Shown here piece after piece: positions 1 through 8,768 of a DNA stretch of 64,000 nt. Each line of letters opens with the position of its first letter. The stretch's first letter is position 1. The notes under the pieces were generated by a model that did no database searches, was not told the origin of the DNA, and worked only from the letters and a program-made list of their open reading frames with translations. This DNA comes from Actinomycetota bacterium (GTDB taxonomy: Bacteria > Actinomycetota > Geothermincolia > Geothermincolales > RBG-13-55-18): NCBI GenBank assembly GCA_014360685.1, contig JACIXB010000004.1, forward strand, positions 1-64,000, read 5' to 3'. Position numbers and translations under genes: made by a program.

Positions 1-1
1 C

Positions 2-76
2 AGCGAGGAGGAGATCCTCCCCTGGCTGGAGCAGGTGGGACATCCCGCCCTGACCATGGAGCCCATGCTCATGTAG
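2..76 (+). CDS. C-terminal end of a gene entering from the left; probably acetyl-CoA synthase
   Basis: An open frame runs from the window edge to TAG at 74-76 and encodes 24 residues ending in HPALTMEPMLM. The gene lies immediately upstream of acsC with a terminator-like hairpin between them. In acetogens the acetyl-CoA synthase subunit (AcsB/CdhC) is usually next to the corrinoid protein genes, so that is the most likely identity. The fragment is too short to prove it. The composition and reading frame match the neighbouring coding sequence. Confidence 0.5.
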   Translation, partial: SEEEILPWLEQVGHPALTMEPMLM

Positions 77-83
77 GACTGGA

Positions 84-111
84 GGGGGAGGGCGGTGCGC
101 CCTCCCCCTTT
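84..111 (+). terminator. GC-rich hairpin between the upstream gene and acsC
   Basis: A perfect 10-bp stem (GGGGGAGGGC at 84-93 with GCCCTCCCCC at 99-108) encloses a 5-nt loop and is followed by only three T. It starts 8 nt after the upstream stop codon. It could be a terminator, an attenuating hairpin or an mRNA-stability element, because acsC follows closely in the same direction. Confidence 0.6.
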
Positions 112-167
112 ACCGGATATATATCACAGGTGGGAGGACCGCTGTTTTAGTAGGAAGGAGCTGAAAG

Positions 168-1517
168 ATGGGACTTTCGGGCTTGGATATCTTCAAGAAG
201 CTACCCAAGACCAACTGCAAGGAATGCGGGTTCCCGACCTGCCTGGCCTTCGCCATGAAGCTGGCGGCGGGGCAGGCCAACCTGGACGACTGTCCCTACG
301 TCACCGACGAGGTGCGCGCGGAGCTGGCCGAGGCCGCCGCGCCCCCCATCCGGGGTGTCACCGTCGGGGTGGGTGAGGAGGCCTTCAAGGTGGGGGAGGA
401 GCTGGTCCTCTTCCGCCACGAGAAGACCTTCTTCAACCCCGCCGTCCTGGGGGTCCTGGTCAGCGACGACATGGACGAGGCCAGGGTGGACGAGCTCCTC
501 AAGCAGGCCAAGGAGTGCGTGCACGAGCGCGTGGGCGTCATCCTCAAGGTGGGGACGGTGGCCGTGAAGTGCGCCTCCGGGGACGCCGGCAAGTTCAAGG
601 CCCTGGTGGAGAAGGTGAAGGGCGCCACTTCCAAGCCCCTCATCCTCATGGCCGAGGACGTGGAGGTCATGAAGGCCGCCCTGGAGGTGGCCGCCGATTC
701 CCGCCCCCTCCTCTACGCGGCCACCGAGGCCAACGTGGAGGCCATGGGGGCCCTGGCCAAGGAGAAGGACCTTCCGCTGGCGGTGAAGGCCGCCGACCTG
801 GATAAGCTGGCCGAGCTCTCTGAGAAGCTCACCGGCATGGGGCTGAAGGACCTGGTCCTGGACCCCTCTCCCCGCGCGCCCAGGGAGACCTTCAAGGACC
901 TGGTGGCCATCCGCAGGGCGGCCCTCAACCAGAAGTTCGCTCCCTTCGGTTTCCCCACCATCACCTTCCCCTGCGAGGAGACCGACGACGAACTCTACGA
1001 GACGGTGCTGGCGGCCATGTACATCTGCAAGTACGGCGGGATCGTCATCCTCTCCCACGCCGAGCAGTGGAGGATGTACCCGCTCCTGGTCCTCACCCTC
1101 AACATCTACACCGACCCCCAGCGCCCCATGGCCGTGGATTCCAAGTTCTACGAGATCGGCAACCCGGACGAGAACAGCCCGGTGCTGGTGACCACCAACT
1201 TCTCCCTCACCTACTTCATCGTCTCCGGCGAGATCGAGGGGAGCAAGATCCCGGCCTGGCTGGGCGTGGTGGACGTGGACGGCCAGTCGGTGCTCACCGC
1301 CTGGGCGGCGGGCAAGTTCGTTCCCGAGACCATCGCCAAGTTCATCAACACCTCGGGCATCGCCGACAAGGTCAAGCACCGCAAGCTGATCATCCCCGGC
1401 TACGTGGCCCAGATCTCCGGCGAGCTGGAGGAGGAGCTCCCGGATTGGGAGATCGTCATCGGCACGAGGGAGGCGGCCGACCTTCCCGCCTTCCTGCGCC
1501 AGTTCTCCACCACCTGA
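168..1517 (+). CDS. acsC: Corrinoid/iron-sulfur protein large subunit
   Basis: This is the large (gamma) subunit of the corrinoid iron-sulfur protein, which carries the methyl group from methyl-THF to acetyl-CoA synthase in the Wood-Ljungdahl pathway. The N-terminus has the [4Fe-4S] signature with Cys17, Cys20, Cys25 and Cys42 (TNCKECGFPTC then DDC). The rest fits the TIM-barrel plus corrinoid-binding C-terminal domain, and 449 residues is the usual length. The ATG at 168 follows an AGGAAGGAG ribosome site. The small subunit gene acsD, often adjacent, is not in this window and may lie to the left. It heads a run of methyl-branch genes (metV, metF, acsE). Confidence 0.93.
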   Translation: MGLSGLDIFKKLPKTNCKECGFPTCLAFAMKLAAGQANLDDCPYVTDEVRAELAEAAAPPIRGVTVGVGEEAFKVGEELVLFRHEKTFFNPAVLGVLVSDDMDEARVDELLKQAKECVHERVGVILKVGTVAVKCASGDAGKFKALVEKVKGATSKPLILMAEDVEVMKAALEVAADSRPLLYAATEANVEAMGALAKEKDLPLAVKAADLDKLAELSEKLTGMGLKDLVLDPSPRAPRETFKDLVAIRRAALNQKFAPFGFPTITFPCEETDDELYETVLAAMYICKYGGIVILSHAEQWRMYPLLVLTLNIYTDPQRPMAVDSKFYEIGNPDENSPVLVTTNFSLTYFIVSGEIEGSKIPAWLGVVDVDGQSVLTAWAAGKFVPETIAKFINTSGIADKVKHRKLIIPGYVAQISGELEEELPDWEIVIGTREAADLPAFLRQFSTT

Positions 1518-1599
1518 ACCCGGGTCGGAGGAAGCTGACGTAGAGAGTTCGAGATAAGGAATGCGGTAAAGGACGAACGACGGAGGAGGAAGGCAAGAG

Positions 1600-2265
1600 A
1601 TGATCATCACCACGTCGAAGCCCTTCGAGGAGGTGCTCAAGGCCCTCGAGGGCGAGGACAAGGTCTTCATCGTGGGCTGCGGCTCCTGCGCCACCACCTG
1701 CGAGACGGGGGGCGAGGAGCAGGTGGCGGAGATGAAGGCCAAGCTGGAGGCCGAGGGCAAGACGGTCACCGGCACCGTGGTCTACGAGGAGGTATGCCAC
1801 GAACTGAACACCAAGCGCAAGTTCCGGGAGAACAAGGAGGCCGTGGAGGCCGCCGACGGATTCCTGGTCATGTGCTGCGGGGCCGGGACTCAGTCGGTGC
1901 GCGAGGCCACCGAGAAGCCGGTGCACCCGGCTTGCAACACCGTCTTCCTGGGCAACATCCAGCGCCACGGTCACTTCGTGGAGAAGTGCTCCCTGTGCGG
2001 GGAGTGCGTCCTGGAGGACTTCGGGGCCATCTGCCCCGTGACCCGCTGCCACAAGGGCATCCTCAACGGACCCTGCGGGGGCACCGACGAGGGGAAGTGC
2101 GAGACCAGCAAGGAGAAGGACTGCGGCTGGACCCTCATCTACAACCAGCTGGAGAAGATGGGCAAGCTGGACCGCTTCCGCAAGATCTACGGCCTCAAGA
2201 ACTGGCAGGCCAACATGAAGCCCGGCCGGGTGATCTTCGAGAAGAAGGGCGAGGGGGGTGAGTGA
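1600..2265 (+). CDS. metV: MetV, zinc/Fe-S accessory subunit of methylenetetrahydrofolate reductase
   Basis: The 221-residue protein is rich in cysteine clusters: GCGSCATTC near the N-terminus, MCCGAG in the middle, then CSLCGECVLEDFGAICPVTRC and a CGG motif in the C-terminal third. This is the MetV family (methylenetetrahydrofolate reductase C-terminal domain), which pairs with MetF in acetogens and stabilises or wires it for electron transfer. The gene lies just upstream of metF with essentially no gap, as in Moorella-type operons. A GGAGGAGGAAGG site precedes the ATG. How electrons reach this MetVF pair is not visible here; no separate rnfC-like gene is present. Confidence 0.88.
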   Translation: MIITTSKPFEEVLKALEGEDKVFIVGCGSCATTCETGGEEQVAEMKAKLEAEGKTVTGTVVYEEVCHELNTKRKFRENKEAVEAADGFLVMCCGAGTQSVREATEKPVHPACNTVFLGNIQRHGHFVEKCSLCGECVLEDFGAICPVTRCHKGILNGPCGGTDEGKCETSKEKDCGWTLIYNQLEKMGKLDRFRKIYGLKNWQANMKPGRVIFEKKGEGGE

Positions 2266-2266
2266 G

Positions 2267-3196
2267 ATGACCGTGCTCATCAAGGAACACGCCAAGCCCT
2301 CCATCCAGGAGATCCTGGAGGCCGGGAAGTTCCTGGTCACCGGGGAGATCGGGCCCCCCAAGGGCACGGACATCGACGAGATGATCGAGCACATCAACCT
2401 GCTCAAGGACAAGGTCCACGCCATGAACATCACCGACAACCAGTCCTCGGTGATGCGTTACCCCTCCCTGGGAACGGCCATCCTCATCAAAGAGCTGGGC
2501 GGGGAGCCCAACCTCCAGGTCACCTGCCGGGACCGCAACCGCCTGGCCATCGAGGCCGACCTGCTCTTCGCCTACACCCGGGGCATCCGCAGCGTGCTCT
2601 GCCTCACCGGGGACTCCATCCCCGTGGGGGACCACAAGGAGGCCAAGGCGGTCTTCGACCTGGAATCCGTGCAGCTCCTGCAGATCATCCGCAACATGGA
2701 GGAGGGCCGCGACTCCGGCGGAAACGAGCTCAAGGGCGGGGTGAAGTTCTTCAAGGGGGCCATCGTCACCCCCGAGGCGATCCCCATCGAGCCCCAGATG
2801 CTCAAGTTCGAGAAGAAGATCGAGGCCGGGGCGCAGTGGTTCCAGACCCAGGCCGTCTACGACATGGACAACTTCAAGCGCTTCATGGAGAAGGCGCGCA
2901 AGATAAGCGACAAGGTGTACATCTGCTGCGGCCTGGTGCTCCTCACCAGCCCCGGTCAGATCAAGTACATGAACGCCAACGTGCCCGGGGTCTTCGTGCC
3001 CGAAGCACTGGCCCGGGAGATGGAGGACGCCCCCAAGGAGGAGAGGCTGGCCACCGGTATCCGCATCATGGCCCGCCAGATACGCCAGTGCATCGACGAG
3101 AAGCTGTGCGACGGCGTGCACATCATGGCCATCGGCAAGGAATCGGTGGTCCCCAAGATCCTCGAGGAAGCCGGGGTGGACATCACCAAGATGTGA
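2267..3196 (+). CDS. metF: Methylenetetrahydrofolate reductase
   Basis: MetF reduces 5,10-methylene-THF to 5-methyl-THF with a flavin; in acetogens this supplies the methyl group for acetyl-CoA synthesis. The 309-residue product has the family TIM-barrel features: TGEIGPPKG near the start, the VTCRDRNR segment, CLTGDS, and QTQAVYD in the flavin/folate-binding half. The ATG at 2267 directly follows the metV stop (TGA 2263-2265); an in-frame GTG at 2258 that overlaps metV is the alternative start. The close coupling argues for a MetV-MetF complex. A strong hairpin follows the gene. Confidence 0.92.
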   Translation: MTVLIKEHAKPSIQEILEAGKFLVTGEIGPPKGTDIDEMIEHINLLKDKVHAMNITDNQSSVMRYPSLGTAILIKELGGEPNLQVTCRDRNRLAIEADLLFAYTRGIRSVLCLTGDSIPVGDHKEAKAVFDLESVQLLQIIRNMEEGRDSGGNELKGGVKFFKGAIVTPEAIPIEPQMLKFEKKIEAGAQWFQTQAVYDMDNFKRFMEKARKISDKVYICCGLVLLTSPGQIKYMNANVPGVFVPEALAREMEDAPKEERLATGIRIMARQIRQCIDEKLCDGVHIMAIGKESVVPKILEEAGVDITKM

Positions 3197-3206
3197 GGCG
3201 GTAGGA

Positions 3207-3236
3207 GGGGGAGGCGGGATCGCCGCCTCCCCCCTT
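3207..3236 (+). terminator. Terminator-like hairpin after metF
   Basis: An 11-bp perfect stem (GGGGGAGGCGG at 3207-3217 with CCGCCTCCCCC at 3223-3233) has the loop GATCG and is followed by only CTT. It lies 11 nt after the metF stop. The T tract is poor, so it may be a partial terminator that lowers expression of the downstream genes. Confidence 0.6.
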
Positions 3237-3395
3237 GCGCGATCCCGTGACCGCCCCGCGCCCTCCTTTCCGGGTGGCCGACTAGGGACCATCCGTCGCC
3301 GCCGGGAGGGGGAAAGGCTCCCCGCCTGAAGGGGGGCCGTGTCGTGGATGGGCGGTTTACAGCCGGTCCGGGAGTTCCATGAGGAGGGCTGAAGT

Positions 3396-4460
3396 TTGAC
3401 CTTCCGGCCGTATTTCACGGCCACGGCCATCGGGAGCCTCCCCCATCGCGACGCGGAGGAGGCCTGTACGCTTACCCTGAGGTACCTCACGGAGGCTCCC
3501 GCCTGGCCCCAGCTCCCCCGCCGCGATTTCCGGGAGAACATGTACGCCCAGTACAGCGAGGGACTCCCCGGGGTGGTGGTGGACGCGGACGGGCGCAAGG
3601 TGTTCTGCGACACCTCGCGGGACCTCCTGGAGGAGATGGAGGAGGTCCTACGGGCCTACCTGGAAGGGGACCTGGAATGGGCGGCCATAAGCGAGGATTA
3701 TGCCCGGGGGCTTCACGCCATGGTTCGGAGGGTCTCCGGTGAGGGTAAGAGGTACCCCCTCCTCAAGGGGCAGGTGACCGGGCCGGTGAGCTTCGGGCTC
3801 ACGGTGCTGGATCAGAGGAACCGGCCCATACTCTACGATGACCAGATGGCCGAGGTGATGGTCAAGCTGCTCAACCTCAAGGCCCGCTGGATGGAGGGAT
3901 TCCTGCGCAACACCGGTGCCGCCGAGGAGGTGCTCATCTTCCTGGACGAGCCCTACCTGGTCTCCGTGGGATCCGCCTTGGTCAGCGTGAGCCGGGAACA
4001 GGTGGTGGATTCCATAAGGGGTTGTACGGAGGACCTGGGCTGCCTGACCGGGGCCCACTGCTGCGGGAACACGGACTGGACCCTGCTCTTCCAGGCCGGG
4101 TTGGACGTGGTGAACTTCGACGCCTTCGGCTACATGGAGAGCCTGGCCCTCTACCCGGAGGAGCTCTCCCGTTTCCTGGAGGGAGGCGGAATACTGGCCT
4201 GGGGCCTGGTCCCCAACACACCCGCGGTGGACGGGGAGGAGGTTGAAGACCTGGTGCGTCGTTTCGAGGAGGGAGTGGCCCTCCTGGCCTCCCGAGGCGT
4301 GGACGAGGACCTCCTGCGGGAGAGGGCCATGGTAACCCCGTCATGCGGGCTGGAGGGGTTGAGCGAGGAACGGGCGGAGAGGGCCTACCGCCTGACGGCG
4401 GAGGTCTCCGCCGCCCTTCGCGGAGAGGCGGCCGGCGGACTTTGGGGGGAGGGCGCATGA
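3396..4460 (+). CDS. MetE-core-like methionine synthase candidate (UROD/MetE superfamily)
   Basis: The 354-residue protein matches only the catalytic C-terminal half of cobalamin-independent methionine synthase. It opens with IGSLPH (residues 12-17), which is typical of that barrel. Likely zinc ligands are His221 and Cys223 (GAHCCGNTDW), a Glu near 249 and Cys317 (TPSCGLEG), matching the His-Cys-Glu-Cys set of MetE. The N-terminal folate-binding half of MetE is absent. It starts at TTG 3396 behind GAGGAGGG. Short MetE-like proteins in Wood-Ljungdahl organisms are proposed to take methyl groups from a corrinoid protein instead of methyl-folate, and the location between metF and acsE fits that role. 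A corrinoid-dependent methyltransferase acting on another thiol is possible. Confidence 0.75.
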   Translation: MTFRPYFTATAIGSLPHRDAEEACTLTLRYLTEAPAWPQLPRRDFRENMYAQYSEGLPGVVVDADGRKVFCDTSRDLLEEMEEVLRAYLEGDLEWAAISEDYARGLHAMVRRVSGEGKRYPLLKGQVTGPVSFGLTVLDQRNRPILYDDQMAEVMVKLLNLKARWMEGFLRNTGAAEEVLIFLDEPYLVSVGSALVSVSREQVVDSIRGCTEDLGCLTGAHCCGNTDWTLLFQAGLDVVNFDAFGYMESLALYPEELSRFLEGGGILAWGLVPNTPAVDGEEVEDLVRRFEEGVALLASRGVDEDLLRERAMVTPSCGLEGLSEERAERAYRLTAEVSAALRGEAAGGLWGEGA

Positions 4461-5401
4461 CGCGGATGACGGATACCGCCGAAGGCCGCTACGGGACGCG
4501 CATGCCCCGGTGGTTCCACCGTCCCGTCCTGGCGGGTAGGGACCTCCGGGAGGTGGAAGGCCTTCTCCGGGACCTGCGCCTGAACACCGTGTGCCGCAGC
4601 GCCAAATGCCCCAACCGTATGGAATGTTTTTCCAGGCGAACGGCCACTTTCATGATCCTGGGAGGGACCTGCACCCGCGACTGCTCCTTCTGCGGTGTCC
4701 CCAAGGGGGTACCCGATCCCCTGGACCCGGGGGAGCCGGAGAGGGTGGCCACGGCGGCCGCCGCACTGGGGCTGAGCCACGTGGTGGTCACCAGCGTGAC
4801 CCGGGACGACCTGCCGGATGGAGGGGCCGCCCATTTCGCGGCCACCATACGCGAGTTGAGGGAGAGACTCCCGGAAGCCACCGTGGAGGTGCTGGTGCCC
4901 GATTTCCGGGGCCGCCTCCGGTCCCTGGAGACGGTTCTCCGGGAGCGGCCGGAAGTCCTCAACCATAATCTGGAAACCGTTGAGGAGCTCTATCCCCGGG
5001 TGAGGCCGCGGGCCGATTACCGGCTTTCCCTGCGCCTGCTGGAGGCCGCCCGTGAAAGGTGCCCGGAAGTGCGGACCAAGAGCGGGTTGATGGTGGGGCT
5101 GGGCGAGACCAGGAAGCAGTTGCGCAGGCTTTTCCGGGACCTGGCCGCCGTGGGCTGTGATATGCTCACCATCGGCCAATACCTGCGCCCCGGGAGGGAA
5201 CAGCTGGAGGTGGAGAGGTTTCTCTCCCCGGAGGAGTTCGCGGAACTTAAGGCGGAGGCGGAGGAGGCAGGCATCCCCGTGGTGGCCTCCGCCCCCCTGG
5301 TGCGCAGCTCGTACCGGGCGAGGGAATTGATGGAAGATATAGGAAAGGACGGGCGGAAAGTCGTCTTCCGCAAGAGGGACCAAGGAGGAAGAAAATGCTG
5401 A
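4457..5401 (+). CDS. lipA: Lipoyl synthase
   Basis: Radical-SAM lipoyl synthase inserts two sulfurs into octanoyl groups on carrier proteins such as GcvH. The 314-residue product has the auxiliary cluster motif Cys46-x4-Cys51-x5-Cys57, the radical SAM motif Cys72-x3-Cys76-x2-Cys79 and the C-terminal RSSYRA signature. Its ATG overlaps the previous stop (ATGA at 4457), and its own end overlaps the acsE start by 7 nt, so it is translationally coupled inside the methyl-branch operon. This is an unusual location for lipA and suggests that lipoylation is needed together with C1 metabolism. GcvH and Lpd are encoded further on at 33480-35426. No lipB or lplA is seen. Confidence 0.93.
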   Translation: MTRMTDTAEGRYGTRMPRWFHRPVLAGRDLREVEGLLRDLRLNTVCRSAKCPNRMECFSRRTATFMILGGTCTRDCSFCGVPKGVPDPLDPGEPERVATAAAALGLSHVVVTSVTRDDLPDGGAAHFAATIRELRERLPEATVEVLVPDFRGRLRSLETVLRERPEVLNHNLETVEELYPRVRPRADYRLSLRLLEAARERCPEVRTKSGLMVGLGETRKQLRRLFRDLAAVGCDMLTIGQYLRPGREQLEVERFLSPEEFAELKAEAEEAGIPVVASAPLVRSSYRARELMEDIGKDGRKVVFRKRDQGGRKC

Positions 5402-6282
5402 TCATCGGCGAGAAGGTCAACGTGATGATGAAGAAGATCGGCCAGGCCATGAAGGAGTACGACAAGAAGCCTATCCAGGAGATGGCGCTCCTCCAGGTGG
5501 AGGGAGGGGCCAACTGGCTGGACATCAACCTGGGCCCGGCCACCAAGGAGGGGCCGGAGCGCATGCGCTTCGTGGTGGAGGCGGTGCAGGAGGTCACCGA
5601 CGTCCCCCTGGCCCTGGACACCATGAACATCGAGGCCATGAAGGCCGGCCTGGAGACGGTCAGGGACCGCGAGGTGATGATCAACTCCATCTCCTCCCAG
5701 CCGGAGCGCATCGAGAAGCTCATGCCCATGGCCGTGGAGCATAACGCCTGGGTGGTGGGCCTGGTCCTCAACGCCCAGGGCAACGTTCCCCGTGACGCCA
5801 ACGAGAGGGTAGAGGTGGCCTACAACATCATCATGGCCGCCCAGGAGTACGGGATACCCTTGAACAAATTGCTCATAGACCCCATAGTGCTCCCCATAGC
5901 CGTGACCCAGGACCAGGTGCACGCCCTCATCGATTCCATGGACATGCTCCAGGGGGTCTTCGCCGAGTTCGATCCCCAGCCGGGAACGGTGGTCGGCCTC
6001 TCCAACGTCTCCAACAGCGTCCCCGACCCCGAGCTGTGCAGCCTGCTCAACCGCACCCTTCTGGCGGTGCTCATGGTCAAGGGGCTCACGGCGGCCATCG
6101 TGGACCCCAACGACGAGAAGTTGATGGGCGTGGTGAACAAGAACGAGGAATACCAGATCGTGGAGAAGATCGTGAAGGGCGAGGAGGTGGACGAGAGCGA
6201 CCCCACGGTGGTCAAGCTCCTCAAGACCTGGAGGGTGCTCACCGAGGAGACCCTCTACGCCCACTCCTACCTGGAACTCTGA
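5395..6282 (+). CDS. acsE: Methyltetrahydrofolate:corrinoid/iron-sulfur protein methyltransferase
   Basis: AcsE (MeTr) transfers the methyl group of methyl-THF to the cobalt of the corrinoid iron-sulfur protein. The product begins MLIIGEKVN and contains the pterin-binding landmarks WLDINLGPA, LDTMN and the NSIS segment, followed by GLSNVS; these are typical of the pterin-binding TIM barrel. At 295 residues it is somewhat longer than classical versions of about 262, because of a C-terminal extension (roughly residues 265-295, VDESDPTVVKLLKTW region). The start overlaps the lipA end, and AAGGAGGAAG upstream is a good ribosome site. Confidence 0.92.
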   Translation: MLIIGEKVNVMMKKIGQAMKEYDKKPIQEMALLQVEGGANWLDINLGPATKEGPERMRFVVEAVQEVTDVPLALDTMNIEAMKAGLETVRDREVMINSISSQPERIEKLMPMAVEHNAWVVGLVLNAQGNVPRDANERVEVAYNIIMAAQEYGIPLNKLLIDPIVLPIAVTQDQVHALIDSMDMLQGVFAEFDPQPGTVVGLSNVSNSVPDPELCSLLNRTLLAVLMVKGLTAAIVDPNDEKLMGVVNKNEEYQIVEKIVKGEEVDESDPTVVKLLKTWRVLTEETLYAHSYLEL

Positions 6283-6455
6283 TGCAGGCGCGGCGGCCGC
6301 CGCACCCGGCGCCTTCCGGGCCGCCGGATGGAGGGAACCCCCCGGGGGATGCGTCTCCGCCCCCGGGGTTCCCGGAATATCAGCGGAGCCCGGCGGGCCG
6401 GAAATGCGGCGGGGCCAAGGGTTAAGGCGGATTCCCACCCCGAGGAGGAAGGACG

Positions 6456-6977
6456 ATGGATGGCGAGACCTGCAAGTGCTCCCAGCGCTTCGCCGATGTG
6501 GACGACCTCGGGCCCCTGCAGGAAATATTGGAGCGTTACCGGGGGGAGAAGGGAGCCCTGATACCCCTCCTGCAGGACGCCCAGGAGGCCTACGGCTACC
6601 TGGACGAGAAGATAATGCGCGCCCTGGCCAAGGGGGCGGGTTACCAGTTGAGCCAGCTCTACGGCGTGGCCACCTTTTACACCCAGTTCCGGCTGCAGCC
6701 CATAGGCGAGCACCTCATACGGGTCTGCCACGGCACGGCCTGCCATGTGGCCGGGGCGGAACTCATCTCCGAGGAGATCTATAACATCCTGGGCATCCGG
6801 GACGGGGAGACCACCCCGGACCGCAAGTTCACCGTGGAGACGGTGATGTGCGTGGGAGCCTGTTCCCTTTCCCCCATCATGATCGTGGACGAGGACACCC
6901 ACGGTAAGCTCAAGCCGGCCAACGTGCGCAAGGTCCTCAAGAGGTACATGGGCGAGAGCGAGGAGAGGGAAGAATGA
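6456..6977 (+). CDS. NuoE-like [2Fe-2S] subunit of the formate dehydrogenase complex
   Basis: The 173-residue protein belongs to the 24-kDa NuoE/HydC thioredoxin-like ferredoxin family. Ligands for one [2Fe-2S] cluster are visible as Cys91, Cys96, Cys132 and Cys136 (CHGTAC and CVGAC). Residues 20-85 form the usual helical N-terminal part with GVATFYTQF. It overlaps the next gene (NuoF-like) by 4 nt, and GAGGAGGAAGG precedes its ATG. Together with the next two genes it forms a soluble NAD(P)-linked, possibly electron-bifurcating, formate dehydrogenase module in the cytoplasm, where it would pass electrons between clusters. Confidence 0.88.
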   Translation: MDGETCKCSQRFADVDDLGPLQEILERYRGEKGALIPLLQDAQEAYGYLDEKIMRALAKGAGYQLSQLYGVATFYTQFRLQPIGEHLIRVCHGTACHVAGAELISEEIYNILGIRDGETTPDRKFTVETVMCVGACSLSPIMIVDEDTHGKLKPANVRKVLKRYMGESEEREE

Positions 6978-8758
6978 GCGGGAACGGGAGGACCAAGCTG
7001 GTACTGGGCTACGGCACCTGCGGGATCGCCGCGGGAGCCGCCGCGGTGAAGGAAGCCCTGGAGAGGGAGGTTTCCGCCGGGGGTTATGACCTGGAGCTGG
7101 ATATCGCCGGATGCATGGGGTTCTGCTTCCGGGAGCCCATAGTGGAGGTCTTCTACCCCGACGGGAGGTCGGTGGTCTACGGTGACTTGACCCCCAAGAA
7201 GGTCCCCCAGCTCCTGCAGGCGGCGGCCGCCGGCGAGGTACTGGAGGAGTGGGTGGTGCGCCGCAGCGACGACCCCACCGCCGGGGAGGGGGACTTCCTG
7301 GCCAACCAGCACCGCATAGTGCTCCGCAACTGCGGGAGGCTGAACCCGGAGAGCATAGACGAGTACATCGCCCGGGGAGGCTACGAAGCGGCACGCAAGG
7401 CCCTCACCACCATGACCCCGGAGGAGATCATCGACGAGGTGAGCAAGTCGGGGCTGCGGGGCCGCGGCGGCGCCGGTTTCCCCACCGGGACCAAGTGGGG
7501 ATTCGCCCGCCGGGCCAAGGGGGACCAGAAGTACCTGGTGTGCAACGCCGACGAGGGCGACCCGGGGGCCTTCATGGACCGCTCCGTACTGGAGGGCGAC
7601 CCCCACGCGGTCATCGAGGGAATGATCATAGCGGGTTACGCCATCGGGGCCACCCAGGGATACATATACTGCCGGGCCGAGTACCCCCTGGCTCTCAAGC
7701 GCCTGGACATCGCCATCGCCGCCTGCCGGGAGCGCGGCTTCCTGGGGGAGGGGATCTTCGGGACCGACTGGAACTTCGACATCAAGATCAAGAAAGGGGC
7801 CGGCGCCTTCGTCTGCGGCGAGGAGACGGCCCTCATCGCCAGCATCGAGGGCAAGCGGGGCATGCCCCGCCCCAGGCCTCCCTTCCCGGCCAACGAGGGG
7901 TTGTGGGGCAAGCCCACCAATATCAACAACGTGGAGACCCTGGCCGCCGTGCCCTGGATAATCGCCCACGGGGGCGAGAAGTACGCCGAGCTGGGAACGG
8001 AGAAGAGCAAGGGGACCAAGGTCTTCTGCCTGGCGGGCAAGGTGCGTCGCAGCGGCCTGGCCGAGGTGCCCATGGGTTACACCCTGCGCCAGGTGATCTT
8101 CGACGTGGGCGGGGGGGTACGCGAGGGAAAGGAGTTCAAGGCCGTCCAGCTGGGCGGGCCTTCCGGGGGGTGCCTGCCCGCCAGCCTCCTGGACACGCCG
8201 GTGGATTACGAGGCCATCACCGCCACCGGGGCCATCATGGGCTCGGGAGGCATGATCGTGGCCGATTCCTCCACCTGCATGGTGGACCTGGCCCGCTACT
8301 TCCTCTCCTTCACCCAGGCGGAGTCCTGCGGGAAGTGCGTCCCCTGCCGCCTGGGCACCAAGCGCATGCTGGAGATCCTCACCCGGATATGCGAGGGAGA
8401 GGGAGAACCCGAGGACCTGGAGAGGCTGGAGGTCCTGGCCGCGGACATCAAGGCGGCCAGCCTGTGCGCCCTGGGGGGCACGGCCCCCAACCCGGTGCTC
8501 ACCACCCTCAAGTACTTCCGCAACGAGTACGAGGACCATATCTTCCATCACAAGTGCACGGCGGGCGTGTGTCCCGCCCTGATCACGGTGAAGATAAACC
8601 GGGACCTCTGCACCGGGTGCGGCGCCTGCGCCAAGATCTGTCCGGTGGAGGCCATCACGGGGGAGAAGAAGGAACCCCATTCCATCGACCCCGATACCTG
8701 CATAAGGTGCAAGCTATGCCTCAGCCGTTGCCCGGAAGAGGCCATTTACGCGGAATGA
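6974..8758 (+). CDS. NuoF-like NADH/FMN-binding subunit of the formate dehydrogenase complex
   Basis: The 594-residue protein has three parts. The N-terminus (about 1-95) is a thioredoxin-like domain with Cys16, Cys47 and Cys51. The centre is the NuoF 51-kDa domain with the NADH site GRGGAGFPTGTKW, the FMN site ADEGDPGAFMDR and the [4Fe-4S] motif SCGKCVPC. The C-terminus carries two extra [4Fe-4S] motifs (CTGCGACAKIC and CIRCKLCLSRC). This layout is that of HydB/HylB subunits in bifurcating hydrogenases and formate dehydrogenases. It likely exchanges electrons with NAD(P)H and perhaps ferredoxin. It overlaps the upstream NuoE-like gene and is 10 nt from fdhA. Confidence 0.9.
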   Translation: MSGNGRTKLVLGYGTCGIAAGAAAVKEALEREVSAGGYDLELDIAGCMGFCFREPIVEVFYPDGRSVVYGDLTPKKVPQLLQAAAAGEVLEEWVVRRSDDPTAGEGDFLANQHRIVLRNCGRLNPESIDEYIARGGYEAARKALTTMTPEEIIDEVSKSGLRGRGGAGFPTGTKWGFARRAKGDQKYLVCNADEGDPGAFMDRSVLEGDPHAVIEGMIIAGYAIGATQGYIYCRAEYPLALKRLDIAIAACRERGFLGEGIFGTDWNFDIKIKKGAGAFVCGEETALIASIEGKRGMPRPRPPFPANEGLWGKPTNINNVETLAAVPWIIAHGGEKYAELGTEKSKGTKVFCLAGKVRRSGLAEVPMGYTLRQVIFDVGGGVREGKEFKAVQLGGPSGGCLPASLLDTPVDYEAITATGAIMGSGGMIVADSSTCMVDLARYFLSFTQAESCGKCVPCRLGTKRMLEILTRICEGEGEPEDLERLEVLAADIKAASLCALGGTAPNPVLTTLKYFRNEYEDHIFHHKCTAGVCPALITVKINRDLCTGCGACAKICPVEAITGEKKEPHSIDPDTCIRCKLCLSRCPEEAIYAE

Positions 8759-8768
8759 GGAGGCCGGG

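Noticed and set aside
201-1775. Long minus-strand open frame opposite acsC and metV
   Set aside because: It has a His/Gly/Leu-rich composition typical of G+C-rich antisense shadows and overlaps a clearly coding gene. The same holds for long antisense frames at 18663-19946, 24846-27335, 29685-31406 and 43139-45436.
3237-3395. Cobalamin or SAM riboswitch before the MetE-like gene
   Set aside because: None of the conserved boxes of these riboswitches could be found in the 159-nt gap.
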